Shown piece by piece: positions 13,505 through 25,612 of a stretch of DNA of 64,000 bases; within the stretch, counting starts at the first letter, position 1; each line of letters begins with the position of its first letter. The stretch is from Nocardioides halotolerans DSM 19273 (lineage in GTDB: Bacteria > Actinomycetota > Actinomycetes > Propionibacteriales > Nocardioidaceae), in the NCBI RefSeq assembly GCF_000422805.1, contig NZ_KE383922.1:671772-735771 (forward strand), given 5' to 3'. The notes beneath the pieces were generated by a model. It was given only the letters and a program-made list of their open reading frames with translations, had not been told where the DNA came from and searched no databases. Position numbers and translations under genes: made by a program.

Positions 13505-14497
13505 TCACCCTTCGCCCATGATCCGGGAGTACGCCGCGGCCAGCTTGGCGGGGTCGTGGCGAGGGGTCCCGGGGGCCTCTGCGACGTCGTCGACGACCAG
13601 TCGCGCACCCTGGGCGGCGACGGTCTCCTCGAGCTCGACGAGCTCGTCGCGGCCGAGGTGGTGGTCGGCCAGGACGGTGTGCACGCGCAGCGCCGGCGCG
13701 TGCTCCGCGAGCACCCGGAGGTGGTCGGCGGGGCCGAACCCGGGGGTCTCACCGGCCTCGGCGGCGAGGTTGAGCACCACCACGACGCGCGCGTCGGTGC
13801 TCGCCAGCGCCTGCCGCAGCGCGGGCACGAGCAGGTGCGGGATGACGGAGGTGAACCAGGACCCCGGCCCGAGCACGACCCAGTCGGCCGCGTCGATCGC
13901 CCCGAGCGCCTCGGGCGCCGCCGGGGGGTCGGGCGGCACCAGCGCGATCGAGTCGATGGTGCCGTCGGTCGTGGCCACCTCGACCTGCCCGCGCACGCTG
14001 GTGAGGGCGTCGGGGTCGTCAGCGGACAGGCCGCGGACCTCGGCGGTGATGTCCATCGGCACCAGCGCCATCGGCAGCACCCGCCCGCTGGCGCCGAGCA
14101 GCCGGCCGACGTAGTCGAGCGCGTCGACGTGGTCGCCGAGCAGCTCCCACAGGCTGACGATCAGCAGGTTGCCCACCACGTGGTCGCGCATCTCGCCGTG
14201 ACCGGCGAACCGGTGCTGGAGCACCCGCGACCACGTCACGCCCCACTCGTTGCGCCCGCAGAGGGCGGCCAGCGCCATCCGCAGGTCACCCGGGGGCAGC
14301 ACGCCGAACTCCCCCCGCAGCCGCCCCGACGACCCGCCGTTGTCGGCGACCGTGACGACCGCCGTCAGCTCGTCGACCACGAGCTCGTCGACGAGCAGTC
14401 GCAACGCCGAGAGCGACGCGTGGAGGCCGTGGCCGCCGCCGAAGGCGACCACCGAGACCGCGCGGTCCCTCGCGCGGGCCTCACTCACCGCGCTCAC
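13505..14497 (-). CDS. yvcK: Gluconeogenesis factor YvcK/CofD-like protein
   Basis: Member of the YvcK (UPF0052) family, a UDP-sugar-binding regulator needed for growth on gluconeogenic carbon and for cell-wall control. It has 330 residues. FGGGHGLHASLSALR near the N-terminus is the nucleotide-binding glycine loop. TVADNGGSSGRLRGEFGVLPPGDLR and VLGPGSWFTSVIPHLLV are family hallmarks. The GTG overlaps the rapZ stop. CofD itself (F420 synthesis) is excluded by neighbourhood and by these motifs. Confidence 0.95.
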   Translation of the reverse strand: MSAVSEARARDRAVSVVAFGGGHGLHASLSALRLLVDELVVDELTAVVTVADNGGSSGRLRGEFGVLPPGDLRMALAALCGRNEWGVTWSRVLQHRFAGHGEMRDHVVGNLLIVSLWELLGDHVDALDYVGRLLGASGRVLPMALVPMDITAEVRGLSADDPDALTSVRGQVEVATTDGTIDSIALVPPDPPAAPEALGAIDAADWVVLGPGSWFTSVIPHLLVPALRQALASTDARVVVVLNLAAEAGETPGFGPADHLRVLAEHAPALRVHTVLADHHLGRDELVELEETVAAQGARLVVDDVAEAPGTPRHDPAKLAAAYSRIMGEG

Positions 14498-15375
14498 TCC
14501 CGGCCGAGGTCGCGGTGGTAGCCGCGGGCCTCGATCCCGCGCTCCTGGAGCCGCCGGACGACCTCCTCGGTCACGGTGACGCTGCGGTGCTTGCCGCCGG
14601 TGCAGCCGATGGCCACCTGGGCGAACCTCTTGCCCTGCCGGAGGTAGCCGTCGGCCACGCCGGCGATGAGCTCCACCCAGCGGTCGACGAACTCCGCCGC
14701 CCCCTCCTGCTCGAGCACGTAGTCGGCCACCTCGGGGTCGAGGCCGGTGCGCGGCCGCAGCTCGGGGATCCAGTGCGGGTTGGGCAGGAACCGCATGTCG
14801 GCCATGAAGTCGGTGTCGACGGGGATGCCGTACTTGAAGCCGAAGCTGACCACGCTCACCTTGAGCCGCACCGTGAGCGGAGTGCCGAACTCGGCCGCGA
14901 TGCGGGCGGTGAGCTGGTGGACGTTGAAGTCGGAGGTGTCGATCACGAGGTCGGCGTCGCCCCGCAGCCCGGCGAGCACCTCGCGCTCGCGCTGGAGGCC
15001 GTCGAGCAGCCGGCCGTCGCCCTGGAGCGGATGCGGGCGCCGGGCGGCCTCCTGGCGGCGGACGAGCACCTCGTCGCTCGCCTCGAGGAAGACCAGCGTT
15101 GCGTGGCGGCCGGTCGCGCCGTGCGCGAGGTTCTCCGTCAGCGAGTCGAAGAAGGCGCCCGAGCGCACGTCGATCACGAGCGCCACGGGCTGAGCCGGCC
15201 CCTTGCTGGCGTCGACGAGGCGGACGACGTCCTTGAGCAGGCCGGGCGGCAGGTTGTCGATGACGTAGTAGCCGAGGTCCTCGAGCTCCTTGGCTGCGGT
15301 GCTGCGGCCGGCGCCGGTCATGCCGGTCACGACGACCAGCTCTCCGGGCTTGGCGGTGGCGTCCTCGGTCGTCAC
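14494..15375 (-). CDS. rapZ: RNase adapter/nucleotide-binding protein RapZ
   Basis: P-loop protein of the RapZ/YvcJ family. In E. coli it links amino-sugar sensing to small-RNA decay; its actinobacterial role is less defined. The 293-residue protein has Walker A GMTGAGRS at residues 18-25, [12 protein letters not shown], and the C-terminal block [20 protein letters not shown] that marks the family. It overlaps uvrC upstream and yvcK downstream by 4 bases each, so uvrC-rapZ-yvcK-whiA is a single transcription unit. Confidence 0.96.
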   Translation of the reverse strand: MTTEDATAKPGELVVVTGMTGAGRSTAAKELEDLGYYVIDNLPPGLLKDVVRLVDASKGPAQPVALVIDVRSGAFFDSLTENLAHGATGRHATLVFLEASDEVLVRRQEAARRPHPLQGDGRLLDGLQREREVLAGLRGDADLVIDTSDFNVHQLTARIAAEFGTPLTVRLKVSVVSFGFKYGIPVDTDFMADMRFLPNPHWIPELRPRTGLDPEVADYVLEQEGAAEFVDRWVELIAGVADGYLRQGKRFAQVAIGCTGGKHRSVTVTEEVVRRLQERGIEARGYHRDLGRE

Positions 15376-17378
15376 GACTCGTCGACGATCTCGCCCGTGG
15401 CAGCGTTGAAGGAGGGAGTCACCGGCACAGTCTGACGATCGCCCTTGGCGGCGGCCACCGCGTCCTTGATCGCGGCCGCGGTCGTGGGCCCGATGCCGGG
15501 CACCTGCGCGATCTCAGCGACCTCGGCCTCGCGCAGCTTCTTGAGCGAGCCGAAGTGCTTGAGCAGCGTCTTGCGCCGCACCTCGCCGAGGCCCGGAACG
15601 TCGTCGAGCAGGCTCTCGACCATCGACTTCGAGCGCCGCGAGCGGTGGTGGTTGATGGCGAACCGGTGCGCCTCGTCGCGGATGCGCTGGAGGAGGTAGA
15701 GGCCCTCGGACGAACGCCGGAGGATGACGGGGTCCTCCTGGCCCGGGACCCAGACCTCCTCGAGGCGCTTCGCCAGGCCCACGACCGGGATGTCGACGAT
15801 GCCGAGCTCGTCGAGCGCCCGCTGGGCGGCCGCCACCTGGGGCGGGCCGCCGTCGACGACGACCAGCCCCGGCGCGTAGGCGAACTTGCGGGGCCGGCCG
15901 GTCTCGGGGTCGACCAGCATGGGGCCGGCGTCAGGATTGTCGGGGTCGCTGGGCCGCAGCTCCGACCTGGCCTGCTCGTCGAGGAGCCTCCGGAACCGCC
16001 GCGTGATCACCTCGTGCATCGACGCGACATCGTTCTGGCCGTCGACGCCCTTGATCACGAAGCGGCGATACTCGCCCTTGCGGGCCAGGCCGTCCTCGAA
16101 GACGACCATCGAGGCCACCACCTCGGTGCCCTGGAGGTTGGAGACGTCGTAGCACTCGATGCGCAGCGGCACGTCGTCGAGCTCGAGCGCCCGCTGGATC
16201 TCCTCCAGCGCGCGGTTGCGGGTGGTGAGGTCGCTCGCCCGCTTGGTCTTGTGGAGCGCCAGCGCCTCGAGGGCGTTGCGGGCCACCGTCGCCTGCAGCG
16301 CCTTCTTGTCGCCGCGCTGCGGCACCCGGATCTGGACCCGGCTGCCGCGCAGGTCGCCGAAGAGCTGCTCGAACGTCGCCACGTCGGGCGGCAGCTCGGG
16401 GACCAGGATCTCCCGCGGGATCGAGTCGCGCGCCTCGTCGGGCCCGGTGCCGGCGTAGAGCTGGAGGAGGAAGTCCTCCACCAGGTCGGGGGTGCCGCCA
16501 TCCTCGACGCGGTCGGCGACCCAGCCGCGCTGTCCGCGGATCCGGCCGCCGCGCACGTAGAAGACCTGCACCGCGACCTCGAGGGGGTCCTCGGCCAGCG
16601 CGATCACGTCGGCGTCGGACCCGTCGCCCAGGACGACCGCCTGCTTCTCCAGCGCCCGCTCCATCGCTCCGAGGTCGTCACGGAGCCGGGCGGCCTTCTC
16701 GAAGTCCTCGCGGTCGGACGCGGCGTACATCTCGCGCTGGATGCGCTTGATGAACGGCCGGGTCTGCCCGGCCATGAAGTCGCAGAAGTCGTCGACGATC
16801 TCGCGGTGGTCGTCGGCGGAGATGTTGCCGACGCACGGCGCGGAGCACTTGTCGATGTAGCCGAGCAGGCAGGGCCGCCCGATCTGGCCCGAGCGCTTGA
16901 AGACGCCGTTGGAGCAGCTGCGCATCGGGAAGACCCGCAGCAGGATGTCGACGGTCTCGCGGATCGCCCAGGCGTGGCTGTAGGGGCCGAAGTAGCGGGT
17001 GCCCTTGCGCTTCGCGCCGCGGCCCACCATCACCCGCGGGAACTCCTCACCGACGGTGACCGCGAGCCAGGGGTAGGACTTGTCGTCGCGGTACTTCACG
17101 TTGAACCGCGGGTCGAACTCCTTGATCCAGGAGTACTCCAGCTGGAGCGCCTCGACCTCGGTGTTGACGACCGTCCAGTCGACGCCGGCCGCGGTGGTCA
17201 CCATGGTGGCGGTGCGGGCGTGCAGGTTGCCGATGTCCTGGAAGTACGACGACAGCCGGGCCCGGAGGTTCTTGGCCTTGCCGACGTAGATCACCCGGCC
17301 GCGGGCGTCGCGGAACCGGTAGACCCCCGGCTGGGTCGGGATCGACCCCGTCGCGGGGCGGAACGACGCGGCAGCCAC
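15372..17378 (-). CDS. uvrC: Excinuclease ABC subunit C
   Basis: Dual-incision nuclease of nucleotide excision repair. The 668-residue protein has, in order, the GIY-YIG domain ([20 protein letters not shown]), a Cys cluster ([28 protein letters not shown]), the UVR helix [20 protein letters not shown], the RNase H-like endonuclease domain ([33 protein letters not shown]) and C-terminal helix-hairpin-helix motifs ([19 protein letters not shown]). A GTG start is used. Rieske and uvrA genes lie upstream on the same strand, but the spacing leaves room for a separate promoter. Confidence 0.97.
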   Translation of the reverse strand: MAAASFRPATGSIPTQPGVYRFRDARGRVIYVGKAKNLRARLSSYFQDIGNLHARTATMVTTAAGVDWTVVNTEVEALQLEYSWIKEFDPRFNVKYRDDKSYPWLAVTVGEEFPRVMVGRGAKRKGTRYFGPYSHAWAIRETVDILLRVFPMRSCSNGVFKRSGQIGRPCLLGYIDKCSAPCVGNISADDHREIVDDFCDFMAGQTRPFIKRIQREMYAASDREDFEKAARLRDDLGAMERALEKQAVVLGDGSDADVIALAEDPLEVAVQVFYVRGGRIRGQRGWVADRVEDGGTPDLVEDFLLQLYAGTGPDEARDSIPREILVPELPPDVATFEQLFGDLRGSRVQIRVPQRGDKKALQATVARNALEALALHKTKRASDLTTRNRALEEIQRALELDDVPLRIECYDVSNLQGTEVVASMVVFEDGLARKGEYRRFVIKGVDGQNDVASMHEVITRRFRRLLDEQARSELRPSDPDNPDAGPMLVDPETGRPRKFAYAPGLVVVDGGPPQVAAAQRALDELGIVDIPVVGLAKRLEEVWVPGQEDPVILRRSSEGLYLLQRIRDEAHRFAINHHRSRRSKSMVESLLDDVPGLGEVRRKTLLKHFGSLKKLREAEVAEIAQVPGIGPTTAAAIKDAVAAAKGDRQTVPVTPSFNAATGEIVDES

Positions 17379-17418
17379 CCCTCAACCCTACGAGCCCGTG
17401 CCGACACCCCCGTGGGGG

Positions 17419-17892
17419 CTACGCCAGGCTGATCGAGTCGCCCGAGACGGTGATCGGCACCTCGTCGAGGGGGAACGTCGCCGGCCCCTGCTCGACCTCG
17501 CCGTTCTCGATGGAGTACTGGCTGCCGTGGCAGTCGCAGTTGATCGTGCCGTCGGAGACGCTGCTCACCAGGCAGCCCTGGTGGGTGCAGACCGCGGTGA
17601 AGCACTTGAACTCCCCCGCCGTCGGCTGGGTGACCACGACCTCCTGGTCGGGGAAGATCGCGCCGCCGCCGACCTCCACGGCCGCCGTCGTCGTGAGCGC
17701 CTCTCCCCCCGGCGCGGCGCCGCCGGTCTCGGTCGGGGCGTCGCCCGACGACGGAGCGGACGCGGACGACGGCGAGCGGGTGGGCTCCGAACCGGTCTCG
17801 GGCTCGTCGGCGCACGCGGCGAGCAGCGGCACGCCGACGCCGGCGGCCGCGAGGCCGCCCAGGGTGCGGCGGGAGATCTTGTCGGTGGTCAT
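17419..17892 (-). CDS. Exported Rieske [2Fe-2S] lipoprotein
   Basis: A 157-residue secreted electron carrier of unknown partner. The N-terminus has a twin-arginine motif (SRRTLGG) and a lipobox LLAAC with C27. A Ser/Pro/Thr/Gly-rich linker follows (about residues 30-70), then a Rieske domain with C102-T-H104, C107, C119 and C121-H122 (CTHQGC and CDCHGSQYS). The extra cysteine pair predicts the disulfide of high-potential Rieske centres. Tat export fits cytoplasmic insertion of the cluster. It lies alone between uvrA and uvrC. Similar Tat-exported Rieske lipoproteins are common in actinomycetes, with roles not established. Confidence 0.85.
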   Translation of the reverse strand: MTTDKISRRTLGGLAAAGVGVPLLAACADEPETGSEPTRSPSSASAPSSGDAPTETGGAAPGGEALTTTAAVEVGGGAIFPDQEVVVTQPTAGEFKCFTAVCTHQGCLVSSVSDGTINCDCHGSQYSIENGEVEQGPATFPLDEVPITVSGDSISLA

Positions 17893-17969
17893 GACGGCGG
17901 GTTCCTCACAAGGGTCGAGTCGAACGGGTCGGGCGCGTCCCTCATCAACGTGCGAGGGCGCCGAAGGGT

Positions 17970-21029
<3,060 letters not shown>

Positions 21030-21060
21030 CTGCGGGTCCTCGATCTCTTGTCGTCGCCGT

Positions 21061-21076
21061 TCGAACAAACGTTCGC
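21061..21076. promoter_or_regulatory. LexA (SOS) box upstream of uvrA
   Basis: TCGAACAAACGTTCGC matches 15 of 16 positions allowed by the actinobacterial LexA consensus TCGAAC-N4-GTTCGA; only the last base differs. It lies 32 bases upstream of the chosen uvrA start, in the spacer shared with a divergent gene. The site is read directly from sequence; LexA binding is inferred. Confidence 0.8.
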
Positions 21077-21176
21077 AACACTACCGCCCACGAGCAAGCC
21101 GCCGCGCCGCGGATCCTGCTCGTTCGCAGCCTCTCACGGGCCGCCGACAGTCCCCCCAATCGTGCAGGATGTGCCC

Positions 21177-21887
21177 ATGTCCGACCCCCGGCTCGTGGAC
21201 CTGCTCGACTCAGGTACCCGCAGGCTCGTCCGCTCCGTCGATGCGATGCCCGACGACCAGTGGTCGCAGCCCAGCCTGCTGCCGGGCTGGACCCGCGCCC
21301 ACGTCGTCGCCCACCTGACGCTCAACGCCGAGGGGCTCTCCGCGGCCCTGGAAGGCGTGCACGAGGGGCGCCCGGTACCGATGTACGCCTCCGCCGAGGC
21401 GCGCGACCGCGACATCGCGGCGCTGTCCACTGCTCCCCCGGCGGCGCTCCGCGACCGGTTCCTGGCCTCGACGACCGTCATCGGCGAGTGGGTCGAGGAG
21501 CTGGCCGACAACCTCGCCGCGACCGTGATCGAGCGGACGCCCGGCGGGCGGCGGTTCCCGGCCGGCGACGTCGGGACGATGCGCACCCGCGAGGTCGAGA
21601 TCCACCACGCCGACCTCGGGCTCGACTACACGGCTGCCGACTGGCCGACCGAGTTCGTCGAGCTGCTCCTCGACTCCCGCGCCGGCCGCGACCACGCCGG
21701 CCCGCCGTTCCGCGTGCACGCCGCCGACCTCGACCGCACGTGGGAGTTCGGCACCGGCGGTCCCACGGTCTCGGGCGCCGGGAGCGCTCTGGCATGGTGG
21801 GTGACGGGCCGCCCCCTTCACCAGGTGCCCGGGGGCGACGGCCTGACCAGCGACGACGGCCGCGTGCCGAGGATGGAGCCGTGGTGA
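21177..21887 (+). CDS. Mycothiol-dependent maleylpyruvate isomerase-family (DinB-like) protein
   Basis: A 236-residue four-helix DinB-like protein of the actinobacterial group annotated as maleylpyruvate isomerase family. Some members use mycothiol with a metal. GWTRAHVVAHLTLNAEGL near residue 38 supplies the first His, and MRTREVEIHHADLGLDY near residue 140 supplies the second His and Asp of the usual metal triad. It starts with ATG after a short leader divergent from uvrA and overlaps the downstream MBL-fold gene by 4 bases, suggesting a joint thiol-linked detoxification role. The true substrate is unknown. Confidence 0.8.
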   Translation: MSDPRLVDLLDSGTRRLVRSVDAMPDDQWSQPSLLPGWTRAHVVAHLTLNAEGLSAALEGVHEGRPVPMYASAEARDRDIAALSTAPPAALRDRFLASTTVIGEWVEELADNLAATVIERTPGGRRFPAGDVGTMRTREVEIHHADLGLDYTAADWPTEFVELLLDSRAGRDHAGPPFRVHAADLDRTWEFGTGGPTVSGAGSALAWWVTGRPLHQVPGGDGLTSDDGRVPRMEPW

Positions 21888-22576
21888 GCGACGCAGGCAC
21901 GTACACCGGTGAGGTGAAGGCCGGCGGTGCGCCGGACGTCCGCGAGCTCGACGCGCTGCGGATCACCAAGGTCGCGGTCGACGAGCAGATGTCCAACAAC
22001 TGCTACCTGCTGACCTGCAAGCGCACCGGCGACCAGGTGCTCATCGACGCCGCCGACGCCTCCGCGACGCTGCTCCCCCTGATCGGCGACGCCGGGCTCA
22101 CCCACGTCATCACCACCCACCAGCACTGGGACCACCACCGCGCCCTCCCCGACGTCGTCGGTGCCACCGGCGCGGCCACGGTCGCCGGCGACCCCGACGC
22201 CGAGGCGATCACCGAGCAGACCGGCGTTCCGATCGCGCTCCAGGTCCGGCACGGCGACACTGTGCCCGTCGGCGACTGCACCCTCGAGGTGATCGCCCTC
22301 GCCGGCCACACCCCCGGCTCGATCGCGCTCCTCTACGACGACTCCGCCTCCGAGGGCGGCCACCCGCACCTGTTCACCGGCGACTCGCTCTTCCCCGGCG
22401 GCGTCGGCAACACTTTCGGCGACCAGGCGGCGTTCGAGCAGCTCATCGACGAGGTCTCCACCAAGATCTTCGACCGGCTGCCCGACGACACGTGGTTCTA
22501 CCCCGGCCACGGCAACGACTCGACGCTGCGAGCCGAGCGGCCGCACCTGCAGGAGTGGCGCGAGCGCGGCTGGTAG
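21884..22576 (+). CDS. MBL-fold metallo-hydrolase (glyoxalase II-like)
   Basis: A 230-residue metallo-beta-lactamase-fold hydrolase. THQHWDHHRALPD near residue 75 is the HxHxDH metal motif. LAGHTPGSIALLYDD, LFTGDSLFPGGVGNTFGD and FYPGHGNDSTL supply the remaining histidines and aspartate. The arrangement resembles hydroxyacylglutathione hydrolases. Translational coupling to a mycothiol-dependent-isomerase-like gene makes hydrolysis of mycothiol thioesters plausible, but this is inference. The GTG start overlaps the upstream TGA. Confidence 0.85.
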   Translation: MSDAGTYTGEVKAGGAPDVRELDALRITKVAVDEQMSNNCYLLTCKRTGDQVLIDAADASATLLPLIGDAGLTHVITTHQHWDHHRALPDVVGATGAATVAGDPDAEAITEQTGVPIALQVRHGDTVPVGDCTLEVIALAGHTPGSIALLYDDSASEGGHPHLFTGDSLFPGGVGNTFGDQAAFEQLIDEVSTKIFDRLPDDTWFYPGHGNDSTLRAERPHLQEWRERGW

Positions 22577-22597
22577 TGCGTCGGTACGCTGCCGCCC

Positions 22598-24064
22598 GTG
22601 CCGGATGCCCCTGCGACCCCCTGGCGGCGCCGGATCGGGACCGCACCCAAGAGCTGGGTGCTCGCGATGGCGGCCGGGGTCGCGCTGGCGTGGCTGCCGT
22701 TCGTCGGGCGGTCGCTGAGCCCCGACGAGGCGGGCTACCTCATCGTCGGCGGCCAGTGGGCCGACGGCAGCAGCCTGTACGGCGACTACTGGGTCGACCG
22801 GCCACCGGTCCTGGTCGCGGTCTTCGAGGTCGCCGACGCGCTCGGTGGCGCCGTGCCGCTGCGGCTGATCGGGGCGCTCGCGGCCGTCCTCACCGTCGTG
22901 CTCTCCGGCGTCCTCGGCCGGATTGCCGCGCCCGAGCGCCGCTCCGCTCCCCTGCTCACGGCCGGCACCGCCGCGGTGTGCGTCGCGACGCCGCTGCTCG
23001 GCGGCACGGTGGTCAACGGCGAGCTGCTCGGCCTGCCGTTCCTGGTCGTCGGGATCCTGGCGTACGTCGCCGCGGCCGCGAGCCGCCACCAGGTCCGCGG
23101 GCTCCTGCTCAGCCTCGCGGCGGGCGCCGCGGGTGCGCTCGGGCTGCTCGTGAAGCAGAGCCTGGTCGACGTGTTCGTGGTGGCGGTCGTGCTGCTGCTC
23201 ACCAGCGGCGCGGCACGCAAGAAGTTCCCCGGGCTCCTCGCCGGCGCCCTGGTCACGATCGCCGTCGTCGTCGCGGGCGCCTGGGCGCGGGGCACGGTGC
23301 CGGCCGACCTGTGGGACGCGGTCGTGACCTTCCGCGTCGACGCGGCCCGCGAGCTGGCGGGCGACAGCGGCAACGCCCCGGCCAGGCTGGCGGGCCTCGT
23401 AGGCGCGCTGGCGGCGAGCGGCGTGCCGCTGGTGGTCGCGGCGTTCGCGTGGAAGGGGCGCGGCGACCCCTCGCGCCAAGGACCGTGGACGGCGCCGGAC
23501 CTGCGGGTCGCGGCGTACGCCCTGCTCACCGCCGAGCTGCTCGTCGCGTTCCTGAGCGGTAGCTACTGGCTGCACTACCTGATGGCGCTGGTCCCCGGTG
23601 CGGTGCTGTTCGCGGCGGCGTTCGCCCAGCGCCCCGCGCCCGTGACGAGGAGCATCGGCATCTCGCTGGCGCTCGCGGGCGTCAGCTCGGCCGCCGCCGT
23701 CGTCTGGGTCGCGGCGCACCCGATCGACCGGCCGGAGGAGGAGGCGATCGCCTACCTCGACGACCACGCCCAGCGCGGCGACAGCGCCGTGGTCGTGCTC
23801 GGCGCCGCCAACGTGGTCCACGACGCGCACCTCCGGGCCGACTACCCCTACCTCTGGAGCCTGCCGGCGCGGGTCCGCGACGCCGACCTGGCCACGCTCG
23901 ACGGGCTGCTCCAGGGCGGGCAGCAGCCGACCTGGGTGGTGGTCGCGCGCCGCTCCGTCGACGACTGGGAGCTCGACTTCACCACGGCGCAGGCGGTGCT
24001 CGACGCCGACTACGACGAGGTCGACACCGCCGGCAAGTTCACGATCTACCGGCGCCGCTCGTGA
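22598..24064 (+). CDS. Polytopic membrane protein, GT-C glycosyltransferase-like
   Basis: A 488-residue integral membrane protein with about ten hydrophobic segments. After the first helix, LSPDEAGYLIVGGQWADGSS followed by YGDYWVDRPPVL resembles the acidic first periplasmic loop (DE motif and DRPP) of ArnT/PMT-type glycosyltransferases that use lipid-linked sugars. The C-terminal soluble part (after about residue 385) is short. It overlaps the following PAP2 phosphatase by 4 bases, which fits a lipid-linked sugar pathway since PAP2 enzymes recycle polyprenyl phosphates. Substrate unknown. Confidence 0.72.
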   Translation: MPDAPATPWRRRIGTAPKSWVLAMAAGVALAWLPFVGRSLSPDEAGYLIVGGQWADGSSLYGDYWVDRPPVLVAVFEVADALGGAVPLRLIGALAAVLTVVLSGVLGRIAAPERRSAPLLTAGTAAVCVATPLLGGTVVNGELLGLPFLVVGILAYVAAAASRHQVRGLLLSLAAGAAGALGLLVKQSLVDVFVVAVVLLLTSGAARKKFPGLLAGALVTIAVVVAGAWARGTVPADLWDAVVTFRVDAARELAGDSGNAPARLAGLVGALAASGVPLVVAAFAWKGRGDPSRQGPWTAPDLRVAAYALLTAELLVAFLSGSYWLHYLMALVPGAVLFAAAFAQRPAPVTRSIGISLALAGVSSAAAVVWVAAHPIDRPEEEAIAYLDDHAQRGDSAVVVLGAANVVHDAHLRADYPYLWSLPARVRDADLATLDGLLQGGQQPTWVVVARRSVDDWELDFTTAQAVLDADYDEVDTAGKFTIYRRRS

Positions 24065-24957
24065 GGCGCACGCTCGCGGTCGCGGCGTACGCCGTGGCCC
24101 TGCTCCTCTGGTGCTGGCTCGTCGGCATCCCCAACGACCCGATCGGCGTCGCGCTCTGGCTCTGGCTGCTCGCGATCTGCTGGCGCCTCGACTGGTCGTG
24201 GCAGTTCCCGAGGGACTGGTGGCCGTGGCTCCTGGCGCTCGCGGTCTACGGCCTGGCGCGCGGCGTGACCGACGACTGGGGGTTCACGCCCCACGAGGTG
24301 TGGCCGATCCACGCCGACGAGTGGCTGGCGCGCCTGTGGGGCGGCGAGACGGTGCCGACGGTCAGCCTGCAGCACCACCTCTGCGCCGACCACTGCGCCG
24401 GCTACGAGCAGCTGCGCTGGTACGACTTCCTCGCCAGCGCGACCTACGCCTCCCACTTCGTCGCCGGGCTGACCATCGCCGGCGTGCTCTGGATCCGCGA
24501 CCGCGGCGAGTGGCTGCGCTGGATCCGCCGCTACGTCACCATCAGCTACCTGGCCCTGGCCGGCTACATCGTCTTCCCGATGGCGCCGCCGTGGATGGCC
24601 GCGCAGGACGGCCTCCTGCCGCCGCTGGTGCGCAACTCGAGCCGTGGCTTCCACGACCTCGGCATCGAGCGGACCACGATGGTCTTCGGCGGGCTGGCCA
24701 ACCGGACCGCGGCGATGCCGTCGCTGCACTGCGGCTTCGCGTTCCTCATCGCGTTGTACGCCGTGACCCGGCTCCACGGCTGGTGGCGGTGGCTACTGCT
24801 GCTCTACCCCGTCGCCATGGCGTGGACGCTGATCTACTCGGCCGAGCACTACCTGGTCGACGCGATCATGGGCGGCGTCGCCGCCGCGCTGGCGCTGGCG
24901 ATCGGCGCCGCGTGGGACCGCTGGCGCCCGCCCGAGCGCCTCGTCAGCGCTGGCTGA
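24061..24957 (+). CDS. PAP2-family membrane phosphatase/phosphotransferase
   Basis: A 298-residue polytopic membrane protein of the PAP2 superfamily, closest in layout to the inositol-phosphotransferase/PAP2_3 type. AAMPSLHCGFAF near residue 222 is the second phosphatase motif (PSLH) and YSAEHYLVDAIMGG near residue 263 the third (SxxHxxxD). Tryptophan-rich helices precede them. The GTG start overlaps the upstream GT-C-like gene. The 3' end overlaps the convergent secreted-protein gene by 14 bases. A role in phospholipid or polyprenyl phosphate metabolism is inferred. Confidence 0.83.
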   Translation: MRRTLAVAAYAVALLLWCWLVGIPNDPIGVALWLWLLAICWRLDWSWQFPRDWWPWLLALAVYGLARGVTDDWGFTPHEVWPIHADEWLARLWGGETVPTVSLQHHLCADHCAGYEQLRWYDFLASATYASHFVAGLTIAGVLWIRDRGEWLRWIRRYVTISYLALAGYIVFPMAPPWMAAQDGLLPPLVRNSSRGFHDLGIERTTMVFGGLANRTAAMPSLHCGFAFLIALYAVTRLHGWWRWLLLLYPVAMAWTLIYSAEHYLVDAIMGGVAAALALAIGAAWDRWRPPERLVSAG

Positions 24958-25555
24958 CCCAGTCGGTCCACCCGTGCTTCTTGCCGAGGAAGTCGAGGTG
25001 GGGCTTCGGGTACTCGACGAAGGGCTGCAGGTCGCCGGTGTTCATCGTGGACACCGACACCCGGACCGCGCCGGCCTCGAAGCAGCCGGGGCGCTTCTTC
25101 ACGACGTACTGGAACCACTTCAGGTGGTGGCCCTGGTCGTGGACGACGCCGGCGTCGGCGACGCACCGGCCCTCCGGGGAGTGGCCCCACTCGGGCGCCG
25201 GCTGCTCGCGCCACTTCGCGACGCGGGCGAACCGGTAGTCGCTCCAGAACTCCATGAAGTGGCCGTACTCGGCGCCCTTGCGGGTCGGGTCGGTGTCGAT
25301 GAAGACCGACACGTTGCCGGTCGGGAAGTCGAAGACCCGCGGGTTGCCGGGGAACGTCACCCGGACGACGAGCTTCCTCGCCGTGTTGGTGACCTTCACC
25401 GTGCGGATGTCGAGCTTGTTGTTGGCGACGTCACCCGAGGCGTCGGCGAAGGTCGCCGGCGACGAGACGTCGGCGTGTGCAGGGGCGGTCAGGACGGCGG
25501 CGGGCGCCAGGAGCGCGGCCGCGAGGACGGGGATCAGTCGCTTCACGCGGAGCAT
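24944..25555 (-). CDS. Secreted protein of unknown function
   Basis: I do not recognise a named family. The 203-residue product starts with a clear Sec signal peptide (basic MLRVKRL, hydrophobic Ala/Leu/Val core, probable cleavage after APAHA near residue 27). The mature part looks beta-rich: DASGDVANNKLDIRTVKVTN and RKLVVRVTF resemble strands of extracellular beta-sandwich (DOMON-like) domains. FIDTDPTRKGAEYGHF could bind metal. There are two cysteines (in GRCVADAG and PGCFEAG), which could form a disulfide. A GTG four codons later is an alternative start. Confidence 0.7.
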   Translation of the reverse strand: MLRVKRLIPVLAAALLAPAAVLTAPAHADVSSPATFADASGDVANNKLDIRTVKVTNTARKLVVRVTFPGNPRVFDFPTGNVSVFIDTDPTRKGAEYGHFMEFWSDYRFARVAKWREQPAPEWGHSPEGRCVADAGVVHDQGHHLKWFQYVVKKRPGCFEAGAVRVSVSTMNTGDLQPFVEYPKPHLDFLGKKHGWTDWVSQR

Positions 25556-25612
25556 GATGCAGGCTCGCGCGCCCCGGGGCGAGGGGATTCCGGTCCTCGG
25601 CGAGTCCTGTGA

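Noticed and set aside
13505..14497. CofD (F420 biosynthesis) identity for the YvcK gene
   Set aside because: Position between rapZ and whiA and the TVADNGGSSGRLR motif indicate YvcK.
21030..21068. TTG start for uvrA
   Set aside because: It lies inside the LexA box and adds residues that other UvrA proteins lack.
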